Source: Craspedostauros australis (Eukaryota > Bacillariophyta > Bacillariophyceae > Mastogloiales > Achnanthaceae). Taken from it: a stretch of DNA of 64,000 nucleotides. This document shows, in pieces, positions 10,513 through 20,900 of this stretch. A program made the translations under genes and the position numbers. The DNA is taken from NCBI GenBank assembly GCA_026770025.1, contig JAMXDE010000006.1, positions 248,001-312,000 of the forward strand, read 5' to 3'. Numbering within the stretch: the first letter of the stretch is position 1; every line of letters starts with the position of its first letter. Below the pieces are notes generated by a model that did not search any database, had not been told where the DNA came from, and worked only from the letters and a program-made list of their open reading frames with translations.

Positions 10513-12885
10513 ATGCCAACAGCCATGTCTCGCTTCGTGTGCCATACATGGCGACGCACGCGTCGATGGAGCCGTCTGTTTCCAATCCATGCGACAGGAT
10601 CCATCGACGGTCGCACGCAGGATCTGGCATGGCTTTCTCAGTACAGAACGGTGCATCGTCAACAGGAGGCTGGCGATGATGGAAGCACAGCGACAGATCG
10701 CCAACTCAAGTTGCACAACACTTTGACCAACCGGTCGGAAGTTCTGCCATCAGATTCCATCAAGTCGAAAGGATTGGCATGGTACACGTGCGGACCGACG
10801 ACGTACGCACCCACGCACATGGGTCATGCCCGCACCTACGTATGGATTGACATTGCGCGGCGCGTGATGGAATCTTCGTCGCTATCATCCGCACAGTCGT
10901 CGGCAGGAGCGAGCAAGGCGTCACCACCGCCGTTGTTTGTCATGAATATCACGGACATTGACGACAAGATACTGGCTGCTTGCAATGCGGATGGCGACGA
11001 CGCATCATCATTCCAGGATCCGTTGCAACTCGCGCGCCATTTCGAGAACGAATTCTGGGACGACTTGGAAGCGCTCAACTGTCTGCGACCGCATGTCATC
11101 ACGCGTGTATCGGAGCACGTCGACTCGGATATCGTGCCTTACATTCAGCGGCTTGTGGACAACGGCGTTGCGTACACGGCGAAGGATGGAGTGTATTTCG
11201 ATGTCCGAGCCTTCAACGAGGCATCCGGAACGGTCACGAAGTATGGCAAGTTGGCACCACCTGCGGCTTCTCAGGACTTCTTTGACATTTCTGACAGAGA
11301 GTTGACGGCGGACAACGCTAACCCCACCGCAAACAGCGACAACGATGGGCCGAATACCAAGCAGAAACGCGATCGGCGCGACTTTGTGCTTTGGAAGTTC
11401 CAGAAGGAGGAGGAGCAGCTCTTCTGGGAATCGCCATGGGGCAACGGGCGTCCAGGATGGCACATCGAATGCTCGGCGATGATCGAGGCAGTTCAGTCTC
11501 AGTTCCGCGACACGCACCGATTCCTCGTGCATGCGGGTGGCATCGACCTCAAGTTTCCTCACCATACCAACGAAATCGCGCAGGCCGAAGGATATCACGG
11601 ATCCGGGAACTGGATCCCCCATTGGTTCCATACCGGTCACCTGCACATCGATGGACGCAAGATGTCCAAGTCGTTAAAGAACTTCGTCACGGTCAAAGAA
11701 TTCTTGCAGGGCGAAAGTGGCCACAGCACTTCATCATCCAAGACCCCCCTTGACAGCCCGGCGGATGACTTTCGTCTGTGGTGCTTGAGCTTGTCCGGCA
11801 GCTACCGAAGCACGGCGACTTTGGTCAACGATGCCATCTCGCAGGCACGCAGCATCCGATACAAGGTGCTGCAATTCTTGGTCGACGCGGAAGAGCTCAT
11901 CCATAACGAACGCCGACAAGGACAGCAAGAACAGCTCGACACAATCAAGTGGATCGATGCAGATGTCGAGTTCTTCCAGCATACGAATCATTCGATCGCT
12001 GAGATCGAGGCGGCATTGCGCAATGACTTGGATGGCAGCGCCTTCGCCACCAACCTTCAGCACGTCGTCGATTTGGGACGGCACCGCATCGCGGCGAGAT
12101 ACAGCGCTGCTGCTGCTGCTCAGGATGATGGTGATCACGACGGCGACGACAAGCAAATCAGATCGGAGAACATCGCACCGTTGCAGCATGCCGTGGATGA
12201 AATCCGCCGCCTTCTTCGGTTGGTGGGGTTCTCGAGTAGAACGACGGAGGCTGGTCTAAGCGCTACCGCGAACACTGGAGGTCATGGCAACCAGACCGGC
12301 CCAGCCTCGACTGATGCAATCGACGCGTTCGTGGATTTCCGCAGCAGCATACGCACGATCGCCCTGCAAGGGCTGAAATCGCCACCAAATGCGAACGTCG
12401 ACGCGAAAGAATGCTTCAAACAGATGCTCGATGAATGCGACAAGCTTCGAGATGACAGCCTCCCGTCCATCGGCATTCAGATATCCGACAAGCAAGACCT
12501 GACGTCCAAGTGGCAGTACTGCGTCCCGCCAACATCGGACATCTATTCTTCCATCGGCAGCAAGGAGACTGAGGCGGCTGGTACTGGTGAATCCCAAGAT
12601 GGAGAAACCCAATCGGCTCCGCTGTCTCCACCGTCAGAAGCGTCAGCGTCGGCGACAGCGCACAGACAAGATCAAGCTGATGGCGGGATCAGCAACACCT
12701 ATGACATCGCGGTGGAACAGCTGTTCATGGTTGGGCGGTACGCAAACCAGTTCTCAGCCTACGACGACGATGGTGTACCAACCCACGACGCCACCGGCGC
12801 TCAGATTTCAAAACGGTTGCACAAGAAGCTCACCAAGAAGCGTGAAGCTCACATTCGACGACTGGACGGCAGCACGAGAAATTGA
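10513..12885 (+). CDS. CARS: cysteinyl-tRNA synthetase
   Basis: Class I aminoacyl-tRNA synthetase that charges tRNA-Cys. The HIGH-type motif is PTHMGHART just after the Zn-binding Cys in YTCGPTTY (about residue 93). Other Zn ligands are visible in HIECSAM and PHHTNEIAQAE, and the KMSKS loop is KMSKSLKN (about residue 383). The domain order is normal. Hydrophilic inserts rich in Asp/Asn/Gly lie between MNITDIDDK and the Zn site and again near the C-terminus, making the protein longer (791 residues) than bacterial CysRS. The open frame starts upstream without an ATG; 10513 and 10525 are the first ATGs. From 10525 the leader (MSRFVCHTWRRTRRWSRLF) is Arg-rich and free of acidic residues, like an organelle-targeting peptide. 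Whether a second, cytosolic enzyme exists elsewhere cannot be seen. Confidence 0.93.
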   Translation: MPTAMSRFVCHTWRRTRRWSRLFPIHATGSIDGRTQDLAWLSQYRTVHRQQEAGDDGSTATDRQLKLHNTLTNRSEVLPSDSIKSKGLAWYTCGPTTYAPTHMGHARTYVWIDIARRVMESSSLSSAQSSAGASKASPPPLFVMNITDIDDKILAACNADGDDASSFQDPLQLARHFENEFWDDLEALNCLRPHVITRVSEHVDSDIVPYIQRLVDNGVAYTAKDGVYFDVRAFNEASGTVTKYGKLAPPAASQDFFDISDRELTADNANPTANSDNDGPNTKQKRDRRDFVLWKFQKEEEQLFWESPWGNGRPGWHIECSAMIEAVQSQFRDTHRFLVHAGGIDLKFPHHTNEIAQAEGYHGSGNWIPHWFHTGHLHIDGRKMSKSLKNFVTVKEFLQGESGHSTSSSKTPLDSPADDFRLWCLSLSGSYRSTATLVNDAISQARSIRYKVLQFLVDAEELIHNERRQGQQEQLDTIKWIDADVEFFQHTNHSIAEIEAALRNDLDGSAFATNLQHVVDLGRHRIAARYSAAAAAQDDGDHDGDDKQIRSENIAPLQHAVDEIRRLLRLVGFSSRTTEAGLSATANTGGHGNQTGPASTDAIDAFVDFRSSIRTIALQGLKSPPNANVDAKECFKQMLDECDKLRDDSLPSIGIQISDKQDLTSKWQYCVPPTSDIYSSIGSKETEAAGTGESQDGETQSAPLSPPSEASASATAHRQDQADGGISNTYDIAVEQLFMVGRYANQFSAYDDDGVPTHDATGAQISKRLHKKLTKKREAHIRRLDGSTRN

Positions 12886-13956
12886 AAGTGTCCAAATACT
12901 AGTGGAATGGGTGCCTTCGGTCTTCTTTTCAAGTGTTGCGATGTGTGATTCGCTCGGTTGTTGGTCGTGATGTTGACGTGGCTTCAACGCAGCGCTCCTA
13001 CATCTGCAGCTCGTCCTAGTATGTATCATAGTCGTACTTTCATCGATGCCCATCCTTTCGCGACAATACAAATGTGGAGATTATGTAGAGTACGTAAGCA
13101 ATCCATGACGTTGACCAAACCACCGTCCTGCGCATTGTGCGTTACGAGTAGTTCGTAGCTCGCACTTCGCAGGCCACGAATGTGCTCACAACACATCAGG
13201 AAAGGAAGTGACAGGAGGACGTCGGAGGAAGGCCTTGAGATGCAGAACCGTATCGCGGAGAAATAGCGGAGAACAGTGAAAGCGGGACAAGTGGGGTCTC
13301 GTCCTGCAGCAAGATGACATGAAACTGACGATTGATAATCAAATCCACGTTCCCTAAGTGTCGCAATGACTTCCAAAGTCTGACGATTTCTGACGAACAC
13401 GCTGTCTCTTCTGCGATCGGTGGCGAGACTGTCGTGATCGGCGCCCAGTTGTGGCGATGGATCTGCGTGTTTCTTCAGTTACCCCGCATTGTTCCACACG
13501 ACGCAACCCCTTAATTATTCTTGCGTATTCCAGTCAACCCTGGATGAATAGCTCGTAGCGCTCCCCACCAAGATCTCGCGAGTGTCGGCGTCGGCGATGT
13601 TGTTGCGGTTTCTGGGTCGCAATAGCGTTGCAAGACCACTCGAGACGTACTGCAACCTTGATCACAGGTCGTTGCTTGTGCACAAGGAGTATTGGTCAGA
13701 GCAGAAAGCTCGCTAGTTCGTTGTGGTCCTGTTGGCGACTGTGCTCTAGCCTTGCATTGCTCGCAGAGTTGAGTGCTTCATGTATGTTCCTCTCGGAATG
13801 GTTGTTGTTCTGTTGTTCATGTAGTCTATGATATCATTCTATGTTTATTGTATTGGGATCAGGTTCCATGCTTGATCGTTGTCGTGGAATGCGATCGCGT
13901 TGCGATCTTGAGCGATAGTGATCGTGTTGCTGTATTCGCAGGCGTTTGGCAGGAGG
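12886..13956. other. intergenic
   Basis: No supported gene between the CysRS gene and the low-complexity ORF. One TACGAGTA 8-mer is at 13143-13150. The longest open frames (for example 13026-13400 on the minus strand) have no recognisable domain. Confidence 0.45.
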
Positions 13957-14856
13957 CTAGTTCTCCAGAATGTCGAGAGCATCCATCACGACCATCTGTG
14001 TCTTTCGCAAGTCGCTGAAGTTGCCCGCACGTGCTTCTGTGGCCCAGAATGGAGATTTGGGAGGAACAATATCTGCAGGCGTTGCAAATGCTGATCCTCC
14101 GTGACGAGACTCGAGTGGAATACTGTTCGCGTTGCTCTTGTTGTTCTTGTTGTTGTTGCTGCTCCTCCTCCTCTTGTCGTCGTGAGTCTTCCGGTGCCTC
14201 GTGGCAACTGTGGCGACTGTGGAGGTTGTTCCCGCTGTCTTTGCCGTTGTTGCTGTGTCTGGAGAGCAATAGGTTGATCCCGATCTTTGCCGGCGCTTTG
14301 GCAAGGCTGGTGGAGCGTCGCATCCCACATCCTCGATATGCAAAGAAGCCGTTGCGATTGTGGATGAGGATGTCGACGACGATGCCGATGACGAGTGCTT
14401 CTGTTGTGGCTGGACTGCGACGTTGCTATTCGAATCGGTTTCATCCCGAGAGTAGTTCTTCACGGTCACGGCAGTCTTACGGCTTGGGCGCTTCGGCGAT
14501 GACACGTCCGGGCAACGGCAGTCGAAGCGTGACGACCATCGCGGTGGTGCGCATGGTGGAACGTCGCCGTCTGCGAGCTGCTGGAATTCCGCGTTCCAGA
14601 AGCTCTGGTCCGATGATGTCGAGGACGACAGCGAAGCCGACGACGGCATGGGGAATGGTAGTGGCGGCGGCGGCGGCGGTGGCATGCAGTCCCTAGCGAA
14701 CGATGACGAGCTGCCGAACAGCAGGATGTCGTCCTCGTCTTCGTCGTCGTAGTTGGTGAAAGATGTGTTGAGCTGACCGTAGATGGCTGCGTCATCATCC
14801 GGCGCAAACATGATTGCAACCTTGAACGAGATTTCCGTAAGCGGTGGGCTCATCAT
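13957..14856 (-). CDS. hypothetical low-complexity protein
   Basis: An open frame of about 299 codons from the ATG at 14856; starts at 14853 and 14811 are also possible. I do not recognise it. The protein starts with an acidic patch (DDEDEDDI), then a proline run, Ser-rich tracts, a Thr/Ala-rich part and an Asn/Lys-rich stretch. It ends in a more ordinary C-terminus (SPFWATEARAGNFSDL ... MDALDILEN). There is no signal peptide or membrane segment. Many alternative frames are open here because of CAA/GTT and TCG repeats, so coding status is uncertain. The intact frame from an acidic N-terminus to a non-repetitive C-terminus is the main argument for a real gene, perhaps a regulatory or disordered protein. 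Confidence 0.4.
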   Translation of the reverse strand: MMSPPLTEISFKVAIMFAPDDDAAIYGQLNTSFTNYDDEDEDDILLFGSSSSFARDCMPPPPPPPLPFPMPSSASLSSSTSSDQSFWNAEFQQLADGDVPPCAPPRWSSRFDCRCPDVSSPKRPSRKTAVTVKNYSRDETDSNSNVAVQPQQKHSSSASSSTSSSTIATASLHIEDVGCDAPPALPKRRQRSGSTYCSPDTATTAKTAGTTSTVATVATRHRKTHDDKRRRSSNNNKNNKSNANSIPLESRHGGSAFATPADIVPPKSPFWATEARAGNFSDLRKTQMVVMDALDILEN

Positions 14857-15541
14857 TGCGTCGACGTGGTTGTGTATGTGCGTGTGCGTGCGTGTGTGGG
14901 TTGAGATGGTTGATGCTGTTGTTGTCAAGTATCGTTGGAGAGGATTTTGATTTATGAGACGAACGAAGGCAACGCCCAAGAGAGTCATGCAGAGACGAAG
15001 GGCACCGCCCGTATTCGGTAGAGGAGAGAGCGAACAACAATGCCCCGCAAAGAGCTTCCTGCGAGGAAGAAGAGTGGACTCTCGAGGGACCGTTGTGGCT
15101 TGCCAGGATTATACTTTCCTCACAGAAGCGTTGCAACGAGCAGAAGACCGGACAACCTCACCGACCTCATGCGAAGAGATGAAAAAAACGTCAGCTGCGA
15201 AGACCAAACCCGATTGCGTGGCGACTTTTTGGCTGGGGCCAACAACTCCAAAACCAGTGAAGATTGCGGACAGCGACAACTTCGTTCAGGTCGCCAACCT
15301 CAAATGCTGCACAGGTGTGCAATGAAAATGTGGTCGCAAGTTTATCCGAAGGTTCGCGTTCCGCACACCACGAAGACTGAATGGCCTGTCGTTGACGGAT
15401 AACTCCCGTGTGTATCGTGGAATATGTTCTTCATCATTCCTTACCATAAGTGCTGCGCCCACAAAAGTTGTTCTATGGAGAAACTTGAGTTGAAGCCACA
15501 ATAGACAGTTCTCCATCCAGAGCGTGTTCATGAGATTAGAG
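14857..15541. other. intergenic before the tyrosine-recombinase element
   Basis: A (CACA/GTGT) tract near 14870-14900 is followed by sequence with no supported gene up to the left boundary of the retrotransposon at 15542. Confidence 0.45.
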
Positions 15542-15875
15542 GGCCGTTGTGTGGATTGTTGTCGGTGGTCGATCATACAGCTGAAGAGCAAATGGTAGTG
15601 CAGAAAGTCAGTAGTAGAGTATATCACAAGATATGTGCACTATTGGGTTGGTGTGTAGCATGCGTTGCATGTGTAATACCATGTCAGTTCATGCTGTTAT
15701 TGGAGCTGGATGCGATGTCGTATGTTGACTAGAGTTCGGCGTGTAGGTTTTGGTCCCCATGTAGCGAATGCTACTCTGAGTATGACCGCAGCCTTCCGGC
15801 ATCGAACCAGTCCACCAGTTGTACCGGCTTTTGACGAATCTATCCCAACTCCATGTTATGCACTTCCTGATCCCC
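15542..15875 (-). repeat. split direct repeat B2 (element 3' end)
   Basis: Second copy of repeat B at the end of the element. The single mismatch to B1 lies within 10 bases of the outer end, near the expected recombination core. Confidence 0.92.
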
Positions 15876-15949
15876 CGGGGCAGGACACCCCGCAGACGCA
15901 CCAGCGCAACAATCGCCAACGCAGGAAGGCCCAGGGCGGGAGGGCGAGG

Positions 15950-16272
15950 CAAAAAGGAAGAGAGGAGATCAGCAGTGAAGTTTCATGCAGTACTGTGCGC
16001 CGTGATCATGCGACGACAGTGACTGATGAATTCCTGTGATCTTATGTGCTTGTGTTGTGACTTTCTGATGTTGGCCTTGCATGGTTGTTGTTGTTGTTGA
16101 TAGTTCCAGTAGGCCTGCCCCTATTAAGCCTAGTGTCAGGAAAGGGCAGTGTGCCATCTGTTCGTTGATTGGCCTGTTTGAGTACCATACGTGGGTCGTG
16201 CATCCAGCCTGTTGAGTCGATCGGGTCAAACACTCTGATGTAAAAGCCTGCTTGATTGATGATTCGTGATGG
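15950..16272 (-). repeat. split direct repeat A2
   Basis: Second copy of repeat A. It directly abuts B1, sharing the GG/CC at 16271-16272. That junction should be the same as the one formed when the ends of the element close into a circle. Confidence 0.92.
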
Positions 16273-16604
16273 CCGTTGAGTGGATTGTTGTCGGTGGTCG
16301 ATCATACAGCTGAAGAGCAAATGGTAGTGCAGAAAGTCAGTAGTAGAGTATATCACAAGATATGTGCACTATTGGGTTGGTGTGTAGCATGCGTTGCATG
16401 TGTAATACCATGTCAGTTCATGCTGTTATTGGAGCTGGATGCGATGTCGTATGTTGACTAGAGTTCGGCGTGTAGGTTTTGGTCCCCATGTAGCGAATGC
16501 TACTCTGAGTATGACCGCAGCCTTCCGGCATCGAACCAGTCCACCAGTTGTACCGGCTTTTGACGAATCTATCCCAACTCCATGTTATGCACTTCCTGAT
16601 CCCC
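16271..16604 (-). repeat. split direct repeat B1
   Basis: 334 bases that match 15542-15875 with one visible mismatch (A at 16279 against T at 15550). It lies just downstream of the tyrosine recombinase stop. Confidence 0.92.
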
Positions 16605-16618
16605 AATAGTACCGCCCA

Positions 16619-17923
16619 TTACATGGCAGCGGTGTAGCGCAGAAACGGCTGGACAAGAAGGTCAAACTGAGCGTAGTGAAACCTCATGTCTGTCTCGTTT
16701 CGACGCCCACCTCCTGGTCCTCGTTTTTCCCAACGATTGACCAATTTGATGTCAGATTCGCTTACCTTTTGATCCAGAGCTCGAGTGTCGGAGGCTCGTC
16801 GAAAAGAGCGAAAACAATGGTAGTTTTCTCGCAATTTGGAAGACTGAGTGATGTCGGGAGGAAAGAGTGCGCGATTGGATTCCCAGATGCTCTCCAAAAT
16901 GTCGTGGAGTGCGTCATCCAATTCCTTGAGAGTATACAGAACTCCGTCCTTGGAAGAGATTGCCGGTCCGAAACGTTGCTGTGCCTTGTTTTTTATATGA
17001 AGAAGCTCTGCAACGATGTGTTGCACCTTGATGCCAGACTTAGTGTTGGTAGACACCGGGATGATGTGTTGATATGACTGATGTTCCCCTTTGAATTTGC
17101 CTTGTAACACGATAGTGAAATGGTCTTTTGGTTTGGGACGTGACCATTCCTTGAGCGTAGCTCCCAAGTCAAGCATTTGAGCTTCCGTCCCTCGCAGAGA
17201 GAGAACGTATGACAGCGTTGCGTATGCCATAAACGCGGCCCACCGATGTTGATCTGCGTCCAACGGTTCGCACTCATCCAGACGTTCCTGTGCAATGTCC
17301 AATATGGCCAACACAAGGTCTGTAGAGAAACCCTTGTTTGGTCGCCAATCCTGTCCCATACGATACCTGCAGCCTTCGTTGAACCTGGTGAACCAGAAAG
17401 AACCGCATGGATCAGAGGTGATACGTTGGTACCGACCCTTTTGATCACCCATGCTCAAGGAATGTTGAGTGGATGCAGCGGATGCTCTGATGTGATTTGA
17501 ATAGGTTGCTCGTGCCTTGCGGATAGTATCATACTGTGTATGCGTTTTCGAGTGTTGTCCAGGCTTCAGCGACATCAATACCATCAAGATTGCGACTTGG
17601 TAGCCGCAATGATCGAACGGAGGTAATGGTCCATGCGCTTCAAATGGACCCTCCAACCCCAGGCCTTGGCTCATGTGGATCATGCGTCGTGCTCGACCCG
17701 CATTGGCTTTCACTGTAGTGGTCGCTCTGCTCCAGAAAGCATCAAGGTTAACTCTGCGAATGGCTTGGAGTAGACGTTCATCAGTGTGATCTTGTGGGAT
17801 AGGACGACGTGATTTCAGTTTGATGAACACACATGTGTCGCACTCAAATGGAATCAGCAGATGATCTCCGTTTCGCCCTTGGTTGAACAAGTGTTTGTTG
17901 GTGTGCTTCATGTTCCAGTTCAT
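16619..17923 (-). CDS. tyrosine recombinase of the retrotransposon
   Basis: Site-specific recombinase thought to integrate the circular cDNA. The open frame runs upstream to 18301, but the ATG at 17923 is the most plausible start; it leaves an 80-base overlap with the RT end. The C-terminal catalytic domain shows the first Arg in SLRGTEAQML, the His-x-x-Arg box in YHCFRSFRRASDTRAL, a following RW motif (KLVNRWEKR), and a Tyr in MRFHYAQFDLL as nucleophile candidate. The order R ... HxxR ... Y and the spacing fit DIRS/Ngaro recombinases. The N-terminal half, with Arg-rich RRVNLDAFWSRATTT, resembles a core-binding domain but is not diagnostic. It ends 15 bases before repeat B1. Confidence 0.85.
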   Translation of the reverse strand: MNWNMKHTNKHLFNQGRNGDHLLIPFECDTCVFIKLKSRRPIPQDHTDERLLQAIRRVNLDAFWSRATTTVKANAGRARRMIHMSQGLGLEGPFEAHGPLPPFDHCGYQVAILMVLMSLKPGQHSKTHTQYDTIRKARATYSNHIRASAASTQHSLSMGDQKGRYQRITSDPCGSFWFTRFNEGCRYRMGQDWRPNKGFSTDLVLAILDIAQERLDECEPLDADQHRWAAFMAYATLSYVLSLRGTEAQMLDLGATLKEWSRPKPKDHFTIVLQGKFKGEHQSYQHIIPVSTNTKSGIKVQHIVAELLHIKNKAQQRFGPAISSKDGVLYTLKELDDALHDILESIWESNRALFPPDITQSSKLRENYHCFRSFRRASDTRALDQKVSESDIKLVNRWEKRGPGGGRRNETDMRFHYAQFDLLVQPFLRYTAAM

Positions 17924-20900
17924 CTCGAGGCGTTCGTTGGGATCGCTTCCGCTTGCGTCTGTTGGTTGGAGATGATGTTGATGAAATCCAAGGCGGTTCT
18001 CGGAAGTATAACATCCTCCACACCACATGCTTTTGCAGGCTGGAAAACCTGCGATGCTCCAATAGAAATTCGTGCAGAAGATGCCCTCCGTCCACGTCCG
18101 AATTTTGGAACATCGACGACACGTCCCGCTCCAGCTGGAGCAGCTTCGGTGTGGCCCTGAGTTCCCATGGACGATATGGTAAGAAAGGAAAAGCAATACC
18201 CAGAATGCATGGTTCGAACATGTTCGGTGGCCAAAAGGAATGATTGGGAGGAATGCGCAAAATGAGATCAAAAGCTTTGTGAGCTTGACGCATCCATTCA
18301 CACGTCATCAGACGTGGACAAACGAACACATGCATGGATCGCTGTCGTTTGAGCGTTGCCTTGCGTAGTTCCTCAAGTGCCACATCCGCAGCCGCAGGAG
18401 GAGGGTGCCAGATGTATGTTCCAGATGAGATAAGTGGTTGGGAGAGACCGCGAGGACCTGTCACGAAACCGTTGATGTCGTGACCCCGTTCGTACCAGTC
18501 TGTGGGACTAAGTACGACTGGGGTAGCAGGTAACCATGAACGCATCCACTGCAGCAGAGACGGACACCTCTCGATTGCTGACTGGTGTGTGGGGATGTGA
18601 GAGAGAAGACTGCCATCACCCTGTGTAACTCCTTGTACATCGCCTCGAGAGAGGCCGTCAGTGCCCTGTCGTATCATGCGATCGCCAGCGCAATGGTAGA
18701 CATGAAGCTGACAGCCATGTCGAAACTCCACAAGCTTGAGACGAACCACAAGGTCGAAGAGCAGACGACTGCTGGTGTTGACCTTGTAGCAAGCCCGTTC
18801 CACCGTGGAATTGTCAGTGAAGACGTAGACGACTGCGTCACGAAGACTGCCACGTTTGCCCTCCTCCTCCAAGGATTCAACGAGATTGGAAAACTCGCGA
18901 AAATTGGAGCTGAGACTCTCCGTGTCCCTTCCCCATGAGCCCAGACGGCAAGAAATGCCGCTGGTTAGGGCAAAAGAACTCCCAAAACCGGACCCAGAGG
19001 CGTCCACAAACCCATAAATCACCTGAAGCATCGTGCGAGCACGGTGCGAAATGCAGGGCGGAGCCTCCAGAGCGAAGAGCTGCGTCAGCGCACGAAGATC
19101 ATCGTGCAACCGGGCGACCGGAAGAATGGTCTCCGGTATATTCGGTGGCGAAGGACCTCCGTCATCACAATGGTGAAGAGCCGCAGCAAGAGAACGAGAA
19201 GGAATGCGCCACCCTTGTTCGTCGCGACCAGGCCAAATAGAAGCCAGAGTCAAATGAAACCCCTTGAGGAACACCGCAACCTGCGGGAACGTCATCGAGA
19301 GATGGCACATAAAACCGCGTGTGCGCTCAAGATCCTTGTAGTTGACGACTCCAGCATCTGATGAACGCAACTGCTGACACAATTGCTGGATGAGTGCACG
19401 CGCTTTCTCCCACTTGGCCAGGGAGACCGTCACCGAGACTTGATCCGTGGAGGCCCGAAATACACAGCCAATCCATTCACCAGGCACGGCGGATGGAGGG
19501 CGGCGCTTACGGAGAGCATCCTGTATTCCGAGATGCTGCAGTCGCGTGGAGACCTGATGAGTGGCCAGCCACGCCGCATTAATGTCTGTCGAAACGATTC
19601 TGACATCGTCAACATAGACCAGCATTTGCGTAGCCATACGTTGAGTGCGAGTATTGAACTTGATGACGCGTGGCCTGGATGGATCAAACTGCGATGACCC
19701 AGGGAGATTGAGCCGAAGCTGATCCCATCGAAAGGCATTGTGGGTGTTGCGTCGATCGCCCAACACGAAGTCTTCTGCCAGATAGTAGAAACGAACAGCC
19801 GTGTACGGACTTGTGCGAGCTCCCATCCAGCACCGGTCCCAAACAACGTGGAATTGACGTCGATGAGGAGTTGTGTAGTCAGGGAGATCAGCAGCGAAGT
19901 TGGAGAGATCGACACCCGACCACGCTTTGAGGTCGGCGTGCAGCGGGAAATTGTGGAACATTTCGCCGATGTCCAGGTCGGACGAGACGAAGCCGAAGTC
20001 CATAGCCCGCACCGCAGTTTTGGCCATTGGGAGCCAGAACTTGGGAGACCACAACACCTCATTAAGCCCACAGCTGGTGCCATTGTACACCGGTCGGATG
20101 TCTGTATCCTTCGGCACATGGAAGTAATCAATGCAACTGCGGATGCTTCGCTGCAGCCTTGGAACAACCATATACCCGTTGTCCAACATCTTTTTCATCT
20201 TGGGAAGCATAAGCGCGTAGTCGGACAGGGTGAAGCGTTTTGGTGCTGGGCGGTAGTGTGGCAAGGTACCTGTGATACATGGAGGTATGCCCTCACGTGC
20301 TATTTCCGCATACGCTGACCACCGCCAGAATAGGAGCGACGACCCACGCGTCCACCTCCACCACGAGGCCGTGGCGAGTTGCATGAGTATGCGCGCGCAG
20401 ACGGTCGTGGCAGCCATCATCTGCTTGCCCATGGTTCGCTCCTGGTGCTGTAGATGTGTCACAGAACAGCTCTGTAGGTTAGTTGTCGCGACAGTGGCAT
20501 CAGAATCATACCCATCAAGTTCCATGGACTGTAGTGCTTGCAGAAAGCGTCCATGACTTGACCGATTGTGGTGTCGCCGATGTTTTATGTACATGAGCAA
20601 CACCCACCAGCGTGGACCAAAAGAGACCCGAAGGTGTTGCCGCATCTCCTTCCATACAGAACGCCTGTAATATCGTAGAAGTAGACCCCTGAGCAGCGGA
20701 ACCAATGGCATTGCATCAGGTAGGACGAGTCGAATGCGATCATCCCATAGAGAGAAATGGATGTCAGCATCATCGCCTTTCGCCGCCTTTGTCGAAACCC
20801 AGCCAATGTTGTTCCATGCACTCGGTAGCCATCGTTGTATGGAAGGCAACCAAACGTCTTTGTTGGTGTTGTTCACTGACGTTGCGCTTCGGTGAACGAG

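Noticed and set aside
13026..13400. 124-codon ORF on the minus strand
   Set aside because: No recognisable feature and overlaps other equally open frames.
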